A stretch of DNA of 64,000 nt. Source: Heracleum sosnowskyi (lineage: Eukaryota; Streptophyta; Magnoliopsida; Apiales; Apiaceae). The DNA is taken from the NCBI GenBank assembly GCA_030848705.1, contig CM061243.1:5738001-5802000 (forward strand). Reading direction: 5' to 3'. Shown in pieces: positions 23,421 through 35,245 of the stretch. Position 1 is the stretch's first letter; each line of letters opens with the position of its first letter. Position numbers and translations under genes: made by a program. Under the pieces are notes generated by a model. The model was given only the letters and a program-made list of their open reading frames with translations. It made no database searches and had not been told where the DNA came from.

Positions 23421-23948
23421 TGTTATGGATTAAAAAGTGTATTTGTAAATTAATTGCTATGATTTAAGAGAGCTTCGAGCTTTAATGGCTGCTCTTGTGT
23501 TTCGTGACTAAATCGGTCCTCACAAGATGCCTACATATCTCAATCAGTACTGAGAATCAAGCCAAAGACGTAGTTCTGATTGAAGGATCAGGTCCTTTAT
23601 ATAGGCGTATGGAGCCTCGTATTTAGAGTAAGTTTAGGAGAGTTAGCGAATAAGTCTCCTTTTTGATAATGGATAAACATTGTATTTCTTGCTGGACAAG
23701 TCTTTTCCTTGTTGATAAGGACTATGACTCGTTATTTCTTTTTAATTGGGATTCTGGATCATTCTTTGATGAATTTACCATATTTTGGACTTTTTCTGAG
23801 CTTTATATTTCCCTTATTTATTAATTACGAAATTAATAAATAATTAGGGGTTTTGGGTCTTGCTTATTGGTCCGTGCTCTTGGATCAATCCGGGTCTAAT
23901 TAATACGTAATTAATTGCACTTCTAGGATTATTTTTCAACCCATATCA
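23421..23948 (-). repeat. 5' LTR of the 12-24 kb Tat element
   Basis: A 528-bp LTR paired with 12146-12674. It ends CATATCA, followed by the TSD ttcgt (23949-23953). Confidence 0.93.
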
Positions 23949-24007
23949 TTCGTATTTTCTAAATTCATATATCATAATTTTGTTTTAAGTGCTTATTTTA
24001 GTATAAA

Positions 24008-24167
24008 CTAGCTTAAAATCCTTGCGATGCACAGATTATTTTTAATAATTGTTATTTTTACTATTTACGTTTTAATATTTTATTAATTGCATTTGTTAAA
24101 AAAAATAATTAGGCATGTTAAATTTTTTTAAATAATTAAAATAATTAAAATACATTTAATATCAATA
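24008..24167 (-). mobile_element. Helitron-like 3' end fragment
   Basis: CTAG at 24008-24011 is followed by a decayed hairpin (aatccttgcgatgcacagatt). It matches the better-preserved end at 35950, including the later words tttgttaaaaaaaataa and aggcatgttaaa. On the minus strand this is the hairpin-CTAG 3' terminus expected of a Helitron. Confidence 0.55.
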
Positions 24168-24447
24168 TCTTTATATATATAAAGGAAAACCCCCAAGGAG
24201 CTCTCAGATCGTCCGAAAAATATTTATCTATTTTTCTAGAGCTCCTCAATTTTTAATTCAATAAAATTATATTTCTTTATTTACATTCGAATTTTTAGGC
24301 AAAACATTCCTTATTTACACTCGGATTTTTAGGGAAGACAATAAATATATAAAAGTCAATCCTATTTAAAATTTAATTAAACAAATACTACCTTTTTTCC
24401 TCAAGTAACTTAAATCCTATTTAAATTTAAGTTGTCTCCCCCTATAT

Positions 24448-25378
24448 TCGAATATGATAGATTTTGAATAATCAAAGATTCAAAGTGCAAGATTAATTAA
24501 TTTTTTTAAAAACCCTAAAAAGAAGAAGAATAGAGAAATTAAAAACCTTATAATTGATGAGAGGAACAAAGAAAAGAGGATTATCGAAGATCTGTACCTA
24601 ATTAAGATCTTCAACTCTGTTTATGAGATGAACAGAGTACCTAATTAAGGTCTTTTAATCTCGGATTCTCGGTAGTCGGTGCCTCGATGCCGAATTGTCG
24701 ATGGTATATTGATATGTATGTATCTATGTGACTATGTTTATGATTTCATTTTTTTTGGGATTTAATTGTTACTAACTTGATATAAATTAATTGGGTCAGC
24801 TACATGAAATATTGGACTAGAGAGATTGTTTACTTGTTTGCATTGGGCTTACAACTTACTTAAGTCTTAACAGAAGTCCAAAACCCAAATTGTATTTCTT
24901 TTTATGAAGTTGGGTTGTCTTTAAAAAGAAATACAAATCGAATATGATAGATTTCGAATAATCAAAGATTCAAAGTGCAAGAATAATTAAATTTTTTAAA
25001 AACCCTAAAAAGAAGAAGAACAGAGAAATTAAAAACCCTAAAATTGATGAAAGGAACAAAGAAAAGAGGATTATCGAAGATCTGTATCTAATTAAGATCT
25101 TCAACTCTGTTTTTGAGATGAACAGAGTACCTAATTAAGGTCTTTCAATCTCGGATTCTCGGTAGTTAGTGCCTCGATGTCGAATTGTCGATGGTATATT
25201 GATATGTATGTATCTATGTGACTATGTTTATGATTTTTTTTTTTTGGAATTTAATTGTTACTAACTTGATATAAATGCCAACTACATGAAATATTGGACT
25301 AGAGAGATTGTTTACTTGTTTGCATTAGGCTTACAACTTACTTAAGTCTTAACAGAAGTCCAAAACCCAAATTGTATT
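24448..25378. repeat. 490-bp-period direct duplication
   Basis: Two copies of about 440-450 bp start with tcgaatatgatagatttt/c at 24448 and 24938. They end at caaattgtatt (about 24896 and 25378) and look roughly 95% identical by eye. Each contains atagagaaattaaaaacc/cagagaaattaaaaaccc and gaacagagtacctaatt. No coding role seen. Confidence 0.85.
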
Positions 25379-25394
25379 ATATGTATCACTTTTC

Positions 25395-25600
25395 TTAACG
25401 AATTGTTTGAACCGAGTTTGAGTTCGTTTCGGTTCGGTTTGTTCGCGAACAACTCGTGTTCGGTTCGATAATTACTGAACTCGAGTTCGGATAGGAAAAA
25501 GTGTTCGATAATGTTAACGAACATTGTCCAGTTCGTTAATTTTTTGTTCGTGTTCGTTAATTGTTCGTCCGAGTTTGGTTCGTTTACAGGCCTACAAAAT
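25395..25600. mobile_element. hAT-type terminal fragment
   Basis: Many short copies of GTTCGT/GAACGAA-type words (ttcggttcggtttgttcgcg, ttgttcgtgttcgttaattg) lead to ggttcgtttacaggccta. Its complement, TAGGCCTGTAAACGAACC, resembles a hAT terminus with subterminal repeats. Only one end is present. Confidence 0.5.
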
Positions 25601-25779
25601 CGGCATATAAGTCTATGGATATTTAAGAAATTTTTAATTTATGTGATAATACAAATGGTTGAAGTTTAAAGTGGTGGTTAATACTTACGGCATATTTTTA
25701 GTATTTTTTTCTTATATGTATTTAGTGTAATGGGTGTCGGCTCAAGAACATATGATACAAAATCGGTATAAAAATATGT

Positions 25780-27080
25780 CAATAGTTTATTTTAGAGAAA
25801 TTACCAAAAATATCATTTTTAAGTTTTTTTGCGATTTTACCATTTTCTTAAAATACATTAATTTTCTATTTTTTCTAACAAAATTTCCTCTTTTCCCAAG
25901 AATATCACGGCAATTACCCTTTTCAACTAAAACTATCTTTCTATTTTTTTCTTATTAAACCCTCCCCTTTTTCAAAAATATCACGGATATGCTGTTACTA
26001 TTTATTTTAAAACATATTTTAATACTTTTAATTATTTAAAAGAGTTTAACTATTTTAACATGCATACTTATTTGTTTAACAACCTCCTTCTTTTCCAAAA
26101 ATGTCACGGGAAATTATCTTTTAAAATAAAACATGTATGTTATTTATATTTCCTTATTAAACCCCCTACTTTTCCAAAAATATCATGGGTTTGTCGTTAC
26201 AATCAATTAAGATATTTTTTTTGGAAAATATCTCATTTTCCAAAAATATCACGGCAATTTCATTTAATAAAATAAAATAATAATAATTTATAATTACTAA
26301 TAATTAACCAATCACCTTTTTAGGCAAATTGTATTTTTTTAATATTTTCTAACTAAAAGTTTTACTTTTTTATTTTTTCTAACTAAAACATCTCATATTC
26401 CAAAAATATCACGGACAGTTTCATTTAATAAAATAAAATAATAATATTGTAATTATTAATAACAAACCATTTGCCTTTTTTTAGCCAAAGTGTATATTTT
26501 TTTTAATATTTTATATTTTCTAATTGTTTCCTAACAAAATCTTCTCATTTTTCAAAAATATCACGATCAATTACCTTTTACTTCTTCTATTTTTTTCTAA
26601 CAAAATCCCTACTTTTCCAAAAATATCACGAACAATTATATTTTTTAACTAAACAATTATACTCAAACCCTCTTTTTCCACAAACATGACGGACAAAACC
26701 TTACTTATTTGTTTTAGAACTTTTAATTTATTTATTTTTTTTACCTATTTTAACATATCAACTTATTTTTTAACAAATGTAATTAATCTATACATTATAT
26801 AATAGACGAAATATTAAAATTTTGGTTGGTAGGTACTTCGTGTTTTTACCTAAATACCCTAATTTATTCATAAAAATAATTTTATTAAATAATAATATTA
26901 TTTATTTATGACCAATTTACCTTTTTCAACTAAAAATACATTACTTTTTCGATTTTTTCTAACAAAATTCTCTTATTTTCCAAAAATATCACGGAGAATT
27001 ACCTTTTCAACTAAACATGTTACTTTTTCTATTTTTTCTTACTAAAACCCCTCATTTTCCAAAAATATCAGGGGCAAATA
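25780..27080. repeat. CCAAAAATATCACGG motif array, forward orientation
   Basis: About eleven copies of ttccaaaaatatcacgg or close variants occur, for example near 25896, 25972, 26094, 26175, 26239, 26399, 26550, 26610, 26979 and 27058. They are spaced 60-160 bp apart, in sequence otherwise made of A/T runs and ctaacaaaa words. No gene. Confidence 0.75.
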
Positions 27081-27404
27081 TTTACTTATATATTTTAAAA
27101 TCTTTTTTTGATGTTTTTAATTATTTCAAAATATTTACCTATTTTGACATGTCTCCTTATTTTTTTAACAGATACAATTAATAAAATATTAAATACAAAT
27201 AATAAATTAATAATTTATAAAAAATATTTCGTGCAACATGTCCGTGCCTTGCACGGGTTATAAAGCTATTTAAGTAAAAAGGGTGACTAAAATCTTACCA
27301 GATAAATTCACAATTCTAATACATTCTAAAATTCAATATTTTTTTTCTACATCCTGCCCGTATCTATCTATATTGTCATATGCGCGTTTATTATTACTAG
27401 CTTA

Positions 27405-29396
27405 CTAGCTTAAAATCCGTGGCATGCACGGTTGAAATTTAAATTTATTATTTTTTTTGTATTTTAATATTTTATATATCTTTATTTTTGTATTTGTTTT
27501 TTATGTATATGATTTTGAAATTTGAATAATTATACTTATATTTGGTTGTTGAACTCAATTAAAGTAGGTGTTTGTGTTTTTGTATTTCAAGAATTTTGTG
27601 TTTAATAATATTTTATAGATGTTTTTAATAATTAGGTAGTTATTAGTAATTATAATATTAATTTTATTTTTTACTAATTATTTTACATGAATTGAAAGTT
27701 ATAAAAGAAGTATAATTAAAATAAAATTTATGAGTTTAATTTAATAATATTATCATGTTATTTTTAGAAGATGAGTTATTTTAGTTAAAAAAAATATAAA
27801 ACAGATAATGTGTTGGAAAAGACAATTAGTTATTTATTAATAATTATATAAAGTTATATTATCTTTTAATATAAATGTTACCCGTATTATAGTTTGAAGA
27901 GTAAGTTAGAAAATATAAACCAACTAATATGTTTTACCTGAAATAGGTAACTGGTTATTTTATTAATAATTATATATAATATATTATCATTCTATATATA
28001 TGTCATTTGTATTATTTTTAGAATGTGAGTTGTTTTAGTTAGAAAATATAAAATAAATAATGTGTTTTAGATGAAAAATCTAATTGGTTATAAATATATA
28101 ATAATATCACCATTATATATACGTTGCATGTGTTATTTTTGGCAGATTAATTGTTTTAGTTAAAAAAAATATAAAACAGGTAATGTGATCAAGAAAGAAG
28201 ATAGTCATTTATTAGTAATTATATAAAATTATATTATCTTTTTATGTATATATTGATCGTCTTATTTTTAGATGATGAGTTGTTTAAGTAAGATTATATA
28301 AAACAGATAATGCATGTCCATGTTATTTTTAGAAGATGAGTTGTTTTAGTTAGAAAATATAAAATAGGTAATGTGCTGAAAAGGCAGTTGTAAAAAATTT
28401 ATATTACTTTTTATATAAAGTTGCTTGTTTTATTTTTAGAAAATGAGTTGTCTTATTTAGAGAATATAAAACAGGTAATATGCTTTAGTTGTAAAAAGTA
28501 ATTAGATAGTTTTTAGTAATTATAATATAAAATTTATTATTTTTAATAATTTTTAATATTTTATCCAACGGTTCACATCAATTTGATTAAAAAGATTCGA
28601 CGGCCGGGAATTAAAAAGATTCGACGGCCGGGAATTGAGTGACCAGACTACAAAAAATTTGGACGACCAGACTACAAAACTTTCAATGTTGTATTTTAAC
28701 TGAAAGGTTAACTAATTATAATAATTTTTATAATAATTAAATAAACAATTAAATAAGGCAAGTACCGCGTCAAAAAACATGTACCAAAAAACAGGTACCA
28801 AAACTTTCAATATTTCGTATTTAATAATATAGTATAGATAGAGAGATAAATTTATAATATTAATATTTTATGCTACTAAATGGAATAGCTCGTGATATTT
28901 TTGAGGTTTTAGTTAAGAGAAATATTAGTTAGAAAATATAAAAAAATATATACATTTTGGAAAAAAAACTATTCGGTTAGTCATTAATAATTATAATATT
29001 ATTATTTTATTTTATTAAATAGAATTGTTCGTGATATTTTTGGAAAATAAGAGGTTTTATTTAGGAAAAATAGAAAAGTAGAAATTTTAGTTAGAAATTA
29101 TAAAAAGGAATATACATTTTGGCTAAAAATGGTAATGAGTTAGTTATTAGCAATTATAACCTTATAATGTTATTTTATTAAATGAAACTGTCCGCGATAT
29201 TTTTGGAAAAAGAGATGTTTTAGTTAGAAAAAATAGAAAAGATATTATATATAATAATTTTAATATTTTATCTAACGGTTCTCATCGATTTGATCAGAAA
29301 TATCTAACGGCTATGAATGGAGTGACCAGACTACAAAAATTTTCACGACCAGACTACAAAACTTTCAATATTTCGTCTTTAATATAATAGTATAGA
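27405..29396 (-). mobile_element. Helitron-like element
   Basis: Read on the minus strand, it starts with TCTATACTATTATATTAAAG (from 29396). It ends with a hairpin (CCGTG-CATGC-CACGG) followed by ATTTTAAGCTAG at 27408-27405, next to T. A TC start, a terminal hairpin with CTAG, and A/T flanks without a target duplication are the Helitron pattern. No replicase is present, so it is non-autonomous. Another TC-like end lies inside at 28838, so an insertion of a sister copy or an alternative boundary is possible. Confidence 0.6.
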
Positions 29397-31377
29397 TAAT
29401 CCGTGTGAAACACAACTTCTTTTAATATAATATAATATTTTTTTATAGTAAAAATATTTGTTTAAATTATTTTTTTGTATTAATAATAGAAATATATAAA
29501 ATATAGTATAATTGTCATTTTTATTAAAAATATGTAATGTTTCATATTTTTTAGAATTTATTAATAATTAAAATATATATAATAAAAAGAAATATTATAC
29601 TAATATTTAATTTTAGGCCTGTTATCAAATATAATATATTTTCATCAAAAGGTGATATGTTTTAATTATAAAAGATAATCGGCTAGTTACTTTACTTTAT
29701 ATTATTATATTATTTGCTATTTTTATATTATTTTATTATTAATTAAATAGAATAAATGACCGAAAATCAAAATTTTCAATGTTTTGGCTATTTTTGGAAA
29801 AGGAGAGATTTTCAATGTTTTGGCTATTTTTGGAAAACAAGAGATTTTAGTAAGGACAAATAGAAAAGGTAACGTGTTGAAAATCAAAACTTTCAATATT
29901 TTGACTACTTTTGGAAAATGAGAGATTTTAGTAAGGACAAATAGAAAAAGTAACATATTTTAATTGGAAAAAGGAATAAATTTTGTTAGAAAAAATAGAA
30001 AAATATGTTTTATTTGTAAAAGAAAATTAGCTAGTTACTATTTTTATGTTATTAAATTATTTTTAATTAGAATAAATAATCAAAAACCGAAAACCAAAAC
30101 TTTCAATTTTTCGACTATTATATAAATTTATATATATTTTTTGAAAATAAAGATTTTAATGACAACAAATATAAAAGGTAATATGTTTTAATTTAAAGGA
30201 AATTGCCGGTAATATTTTGGAAAATGAGTAGATTTTGAGAAAAAAATGTTTTAATTATAAAAGACAATCATCTTGTTACTATTTTTATATATTGATATTT
30301 TTGGAAAATAGATATTTTAGTGAAAACAAATATAAAAGGTAGTATGTTTTAATTTAAAGATAATAGTCCGTGATATTTTTGGAAAAGTAGTAGATTTTGT
30401 TAGAAAAAAGTGTTTAATTATAAAAGACAACCAGCTATTTACTATTTTTATATTATTTTATTATTTATTAAATAGAATAAATGACCGAAAACCGAAAATC
30501 AAAATTTTCAATGTTTCGCCTTTAATAATATAGTATAGATAGATGTCGTCTGTGATAATTTTAGAAAATGTGAAATTTTAGTTGGAAAATATATAAAAAA
30601 ATATACAATTTGGCTAATAAAGATAATAGGTTAATTATCGGTATTTATAATATTAGTATTTTATGCTACTAAATGGAATAGCCCGTGATATTTTGAGGTT
30701 TTAGTTAGGAGACATATTAGTTAGAAAATATAAAAAGGAATATACACTTTGGCAAAAAGCTAATCGATTAATTAGTAATTATAATATTATTATTTTATTT
30801 TATTAAAATATAATTGTCCGTGATATTTTTAGAAAATGAGAGGTTTTAGTTAGGAAAAATAAAAAAATATAAATTTTAGTTGTAAAAAAGAATATACGCT
30901 TTGGCTAATAAAGGTAATTGGTTAATTATTAGTATTTTATGTTATTAAATGAAATTGTACCTATATTTTTTGAGGTTTTAGTTAGGAGAAATTTTAGTTA
31001 GAAAATATAAAAAAAAATATACGTTTTTGAAAAAAAAAACTAATCGGTTAGTCATTAGTAATTATAATATTATTATTTTTTTAAATAGAACTATCCGTGA
31101 TATTTTTGGAAAATGAAAGATTTTAGTTAGGAAAAATAAAAAAGTAAAAATTTTAGTTAGAAAATAAAAAAAGAATATACACTTTGGCTAAAAAAAGGTA
31201 ATGGGTTAGTTATTAGCAATTATAATTTTATTATGTTATTTTAATATTTTATCTAACGGTTCTCATCGATTTAATCATAAACATCTAACGGTTATGAATT
31301 GAATGACCAGACTACAAAAACTTTGAGGACCAGACTACAAAATTTTTAATGTTTCGTCTTTAATATAATAGTATAGA
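29397..31377 (-). mobile_element. Helitron-like element(s), adjacent copy
   Basis: It begins (plus-strand left) with a hairpin-like atccgtgtgaaacacaac and ends at 31377 with the same TC-start and 130-bp subterminal block as its neighbour. A further TC-like end is at 30539, so two nested copies are likely. The interior repeats the motif ccgtgatatttttggaaaa, the reverse complement of the array at 25.8-27.1 kb. No gene. Confidence 0.45.
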
Positions 31378-31736
31378 TATATATTCTTATATATAATACT
31401 ACCTATAACCCGTGTAAGGCACGATTCATCAAATAAGATTAAAAAGTGACAAACTAAAAAAATTAATGGGACGAAAAATATTAAATAAAGAATAAAAATT
31501 AATATGATAAATTATAAAATGAGAAACTTAAATATTAATTGGAACATAGAAAAAAAACAAAGAATACAACCGAGGCTAAGCAAGATAAATGAGACATTAT
31601 TAATATTATTTTATTATTCATTAAAATAATATTAATAATAAAAACAAATAAAAAAATTAACATATTTTAATTAAAAAAAGTATAACCGTACGTGATATTA
31701 TTTTTAGAAGTGTTTTGAAACTGCGGTATTATAACT
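31378..31736. other. AT-rich spacer upstream of NBR1-B
   Basis: Contains a hairpin-like phrase (ataacccgtgtaaggcacga at 31400) that is the reverse complement of the 27.25-kb Helitron end family, then A/T-rich DNA. Homology with the NBR1-A upstream region starts at about 31737. Confidence 0.45.
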
Positions 31737-31823
31737 TGCTTACAAAAGAAGGAAAGCTCGACCCAAACACTGTCATCACCCACTCTCCTCTTAATATGAC
31801 ATGTACTCAGTTTAGCCAAAGTT

Positions 31824-31828
<5 letters not shown>

Positions 31829-31879
<51 letters not shown>
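31829..31879. repeat. CT microsatellite in NBR1-B 5' leader
   Basis: A (TC)n run of about 50 bases, roughly 50 bases before the start codon, at the position of the interrupted CT tracts of copy A. Confidence 0.85.
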
Positions 31880-31880
<1 letters not shown>

Positions 31881-31927
31881 GTTTTTAGGGTTTTCAATTA
31901 TCAAGCTGCTTGCTCTCACTCTAGGCC

Positions 31928-34900
31928 ATGGAGACTTCCATCGTCATAAAGGTACCATTTTTACCCTCTATTTTCTTTCTTTAATCCTTAATTTTTATAA
32001 TATGTATAAATTTTCTGAGAACTAAGATCATCCCAAGAACTGCATACACTACACACAATATCTTTATTTGTTTAAAGTTTCGATTTTTACCTCTTGTTTC
32101 TTACTTCTTCTTGTAATTACCCTTAATTTGTTTGTGATTCTCTATGTTTTTTCTTAATTTTATGTGATATTATATGTTTACATGTATGTATGAGGCTTTG
32201 ATTTTTACCTCTCTTTTTTTTTTTTTGTAATTTTCTATGTTTCCTTTTGAATTGTTTGCTAAAAGTTTATGAAATGTGTAATTTAGTTGATTAAATTGTT
32301 TAGTACTCATTTGTTCAGTTAGTTGTCGGGTAAGCATTGTATGTATCTTATTGCTTAAAACACAATTTGCTGTATTGGACAGGTTCAATACGGTGAAACA
32401 CTTAGGCGCTTCAGTTCACAAATTGTTGATGGGAAGCTCGATCTTGACATGAATGCACTAAGAGAGAAAGTCCATTCTCTTTATAGCTTTCCTGTTGGTT
32501 CTGAACTTGTTTTGACATACATTGATGAAGATAAAGATGTAGTGACACTCGCTGATGAAGAAGATCTTGATGATATAGTGAGGCAGTCCCTGAATCCTCT
32601 CAGGATAACGGTGAAATTGAATATGAAAAGGAGTGCTAGATCTCAGAGTAAATCAAGTGGAAATTCAAGTCCTGTGAGAGAGCCTCAAGTTCAGATTCCG
32701 TTGCAAGTTAAGAGCACTAGTGCTACTGAAGTACTGAACTCTCTCCCAGATACAGTCCGCGAAAACATTTTAAAGCTGTCAACTGATTTGGGATTCAATG
32801 CTAACTCTCCAACAGGGTATGCTGATCTTCTTGATTCATTAGCAAAGATGGGTCTTTCCTATCTGAAAGAGGTTTCTGTATCTGGTGCAAGAAGTGGGCC
32901 TTTACAAAGCTCTATCGATGCAAAAGTGACCGAGGATAAAACCAGCTTTTTAGCTGTTGGGACCATGCAAGTTTCCGAAAAGAAAAGCAATGACACAAAA
33001 CAAAATCACATATCTGGTTTCTCTGAGAACTTTATTTTGAAAGCTAATGACATTGAAAATGTCAAGGATAAACCTTCATCTTTGTCTGCAAAAACAACTT
33101 TAGACTCGTTTAATGCTACTGGTGGTCACAAGCAAGACAAAGACAATAATTTGTGTCTTCATGATACACGAGGAAATTGCAGTACTGGTTCTTCTGAAGG
33201 GAACAAGGTTGGAAACAATGCTCGATCTGGTCATAAGATGGGGGCTAAGAAGTCAATTGAATCTCGTCAGTGGTGGAACCATGTTATCGGCCCTCAACCT
33301 TCAAACAATGCTCGATCTGGTCATAAGATAGAGGCTAAGATGTGGGACAGTGAACCCTGGACTGGGATTGAATCATCTTTTTCAAATTTCCCATCTGTGA
33401 ATAAACTTCAGCACTCTCATCACAAGGTTCCATTCAAAAGGAGTTCGAACCTAAGTGATGGTACCAGCAGTGTCTTTCACAGTGGTGTTCGATGTGATGG
33501 CTGTGGTGTCCATCCAATAAGTGGAACCCGTTTTAAATCTATAATGTAATTATCTATTTATTTATTTTTTCTTGTGTGATATATATCTTGAATTATCTCG
33601 ACAGTGTTGCTAATTAAAGCTCGTTTTGCAGGATGGAGGATTATGATTTGTGTAGCATATGCTTTTCTGGTCTCGAAACTAAGGCTGGATACATTAGAAT
33701 GGACCATCCTGTGAGTTACAAGGATCCTGTAAGTCAATTCAATTATATTCTTCAGTTTTTTCCTCATAGCAATTGCACACAATGTTCTGTTTTGTTGATG
33801 TCATTTTGTTCCAGATGCATCAATATTGCCTAGGACGTCCATCAGCACTTCCTGCTGATCATTCTAAACTAGATAGTTGCTTCATCCAAGATGTTACTAT
33901 CCTGGATGGAACTATTATGACACCTTCCACCCGATTTACAAAGGTTTGGCGGATGAGGAACAATGGTAGTGTTGTTTGGCCTCATGGGACACGTCTTGTA
34001 TGGATTGGGGGAAATATGTTGGGCAAGGCACTTTCGTGTGGCATAGAGGTTTGGATCTATGATGTTTTAATTTCCAAGTTTTTCCCGTTCTGTACTATAT
34101 AACTTCTACTGTCTTGATGTTTTCTGGTAATATGTTCTGCCTTTTACCATCTGAATGCAGATTCCTGCTGATGGGTGTCCTGTGGACAAGGAAATTGACA
34201 TTGCAGTCGATTTTACTGCTCCAGTACATCCTGGTCGTTATTTCTCGTATTGGAAGATGTCAACGCCATCAGGCCATCAATTTGGACAACGTGTTTGGGT
34301 TCTCATCCAGGTTACTTACTGCATAATTGACATTCTAGCATCCTCCCGGACTTGAATGCTGTTATCAAATAGGGTGATTTTTTACGGATCCTTGTCCTTG
34401 CAGGTTAATTCGTCTTTGAAGGACCCACTTAACGAAAATGTCCATGGCTTTAATTTAAACTGGCCTCCTTTTAGCGGCGGGGTCATAATGGACTACCAGG
34501 ACAAAAATGTTAGTGGTAACCCCGTAAATCAAGATAGCCTTTTTGACATTGAGAATTTTGGAAATGATGGCAAGGCGATAATGGAACGTCTGGACAATAC
34601 TCCTAAAAGGGGCCAGGGGTTTAGTCTTCCTACTGACAGCACTCTGTTAGTTGCAGGAGCTAAACCAAATTCAGCTTTACTTGAAGCTTCTTTGCCTGTG
34701 AAGTATCCAGCTGTTGATCTGTCTAAAGTTGAACCAGTTTGTGTTCCTCCATGTTCAGATGGGCGTCTTTCTAACTCTTTGGTAGGTGGCGGACAAGATA
34801 AGGATGAAGTTGAGAAAACTCTTTTGCAGGATCTCGAGGGGATGGGCTTTAAGCAGGTTGATTTGAACAAAAAGCTTTTGAGGAACAATGATTATGATTT

Positions 34901-35076
34901 GGAACGAACACTTAATGATCTGTGTGTTTGGGATCCTATTCCGAAGGAGTTGCAAGAGATGGTAATTTCATTGGAAAGCCTTTGCCCCCATTATTTGTTT
35001 TACTATAGTTTCCTTGCAATATGGTGCTCTCACTGTTCCCTCTCCCATGCAGGTTTCTCAGACAATTCTCAGATAA
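31928..35076 (+). CDS. NBR1: NBR1-type selective autophagy receptor, copy B
   Basis: Exons by GT-AG and frame: 31928-31951, 32383-33545, 33632-33728, 33815-34048, 34161-34310, 34404-34961 and, with the strongest last acceptor, 35053-35076, about 749 residues. The architecture equals copy A: PB1, linker, ZZ finger (GVRCDGCG, DLCSICFSG), four-tryptophan domain, UBA1 (LEGMGFKQVDLNKKLL) and WDPI, identical to the Arabidopsis ATG8-binding motif. The linker lacks 21 bases (KSIEPRQ) present in copy A. The last exon is the difficulty. Joining ATG at 34961 to 35053 gives only seven more codons, although UBA2 coding sequence follows in another frame. An upstream acceptor (ctatag, 35003-35008) would stay in frame into UBA2 with about 20 added residues. 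The likely role is the same: ubiquitin-dependent cargo capture for autophagy. Confidence 0.88.
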
Positions 35077-35245
35077 CGCATTGAACATGATGCTTATAAA
35101 GAACAATGGGAGTATTAGGCGTGTGGTCATGGATCTTATTGCTGGACACAGGATGCGTACTTTAGAGTTTCCAGTTTATCATGACCGTAGTTATTATATA
35201 AATAAATGTACCCGAGTGGATGTTGTTAGACTTTGGTTTTGGTGA
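35053..35245 (+). other. UBA2 coding block of NBR1-B (frame status unclear)
   Basis: From 35068 the frame encodes FSDNALNMMLIKNNGSIRRV then VMDLIAGHRM, a good match to the second UBA of plant NBR1, with a tail to a TGA at 35243-35245. It is out of frame with the obvious acceptor at 35051-35052 but in frame with an acceptor at 35007-35008. The exon start differs from copy A by a short duplication of ttctcaga. Confidence 0.7.

Larger units (their letters stand above)
12146..23948 (-). mobile_element. Ty3/Gypsy LTR retrotransposon, Tat lineage, degenerate
   Basis: Complete element of 11.8 kb bounded by TG...CA LTRs and a perfect 5-bp TSD (ttcgt at 12141-12145 and 23949-23953). Order on the minus strand: LTR, tRNA-type primer site, gag, protease, reverse transcriptase, RNase H, an additional RNase H-like domain, integrase, an antisense ORF, polypurine tract, LTR. 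The doubled RNase H and the antisense ORF near the 3' LTR point to the Tat clade. Frameshifts, stops and a deletion in RT make it inactive. By eye the two LTRs differ at about 19 of 528 sites plus one indel, so it is clearly older than the elements nested at 41-62 kb. A solo LTR is inserted in it. Confidence 0.92.
24168..27266 (+). mobile_element. Possible plus-strand Helitron-like element
   Basis: It begins tctttatatatataaagg, a TC start. It ends near a perfect hairpin CCGTGC-CTT-GCACGG (about 27242-27256) followed by GTTATAAAGCTAT, close to the usual CTAG end but altered. No Rep/helicase gene is present. The interior holds the 490-bp duplication, a hAT fragment and an array of CCAAAAATATCACGG motifs. 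The ends may belong to different elements. Confidence 0.4.

Noticed and set aside
29723..29956. 77-codon minus-strand ORF with repeated FPKIAKTLKI-like units
   Set aside because: Product of the repeated ggaaaa...ttttggcta motif; not protein-like beyond the repetition.
23953..31400. A captured gene inside the Helitron cluster
   Set aside because: All ORFs there are short, A/T-rich and repeat-derived; no exon-like conservation recognised.
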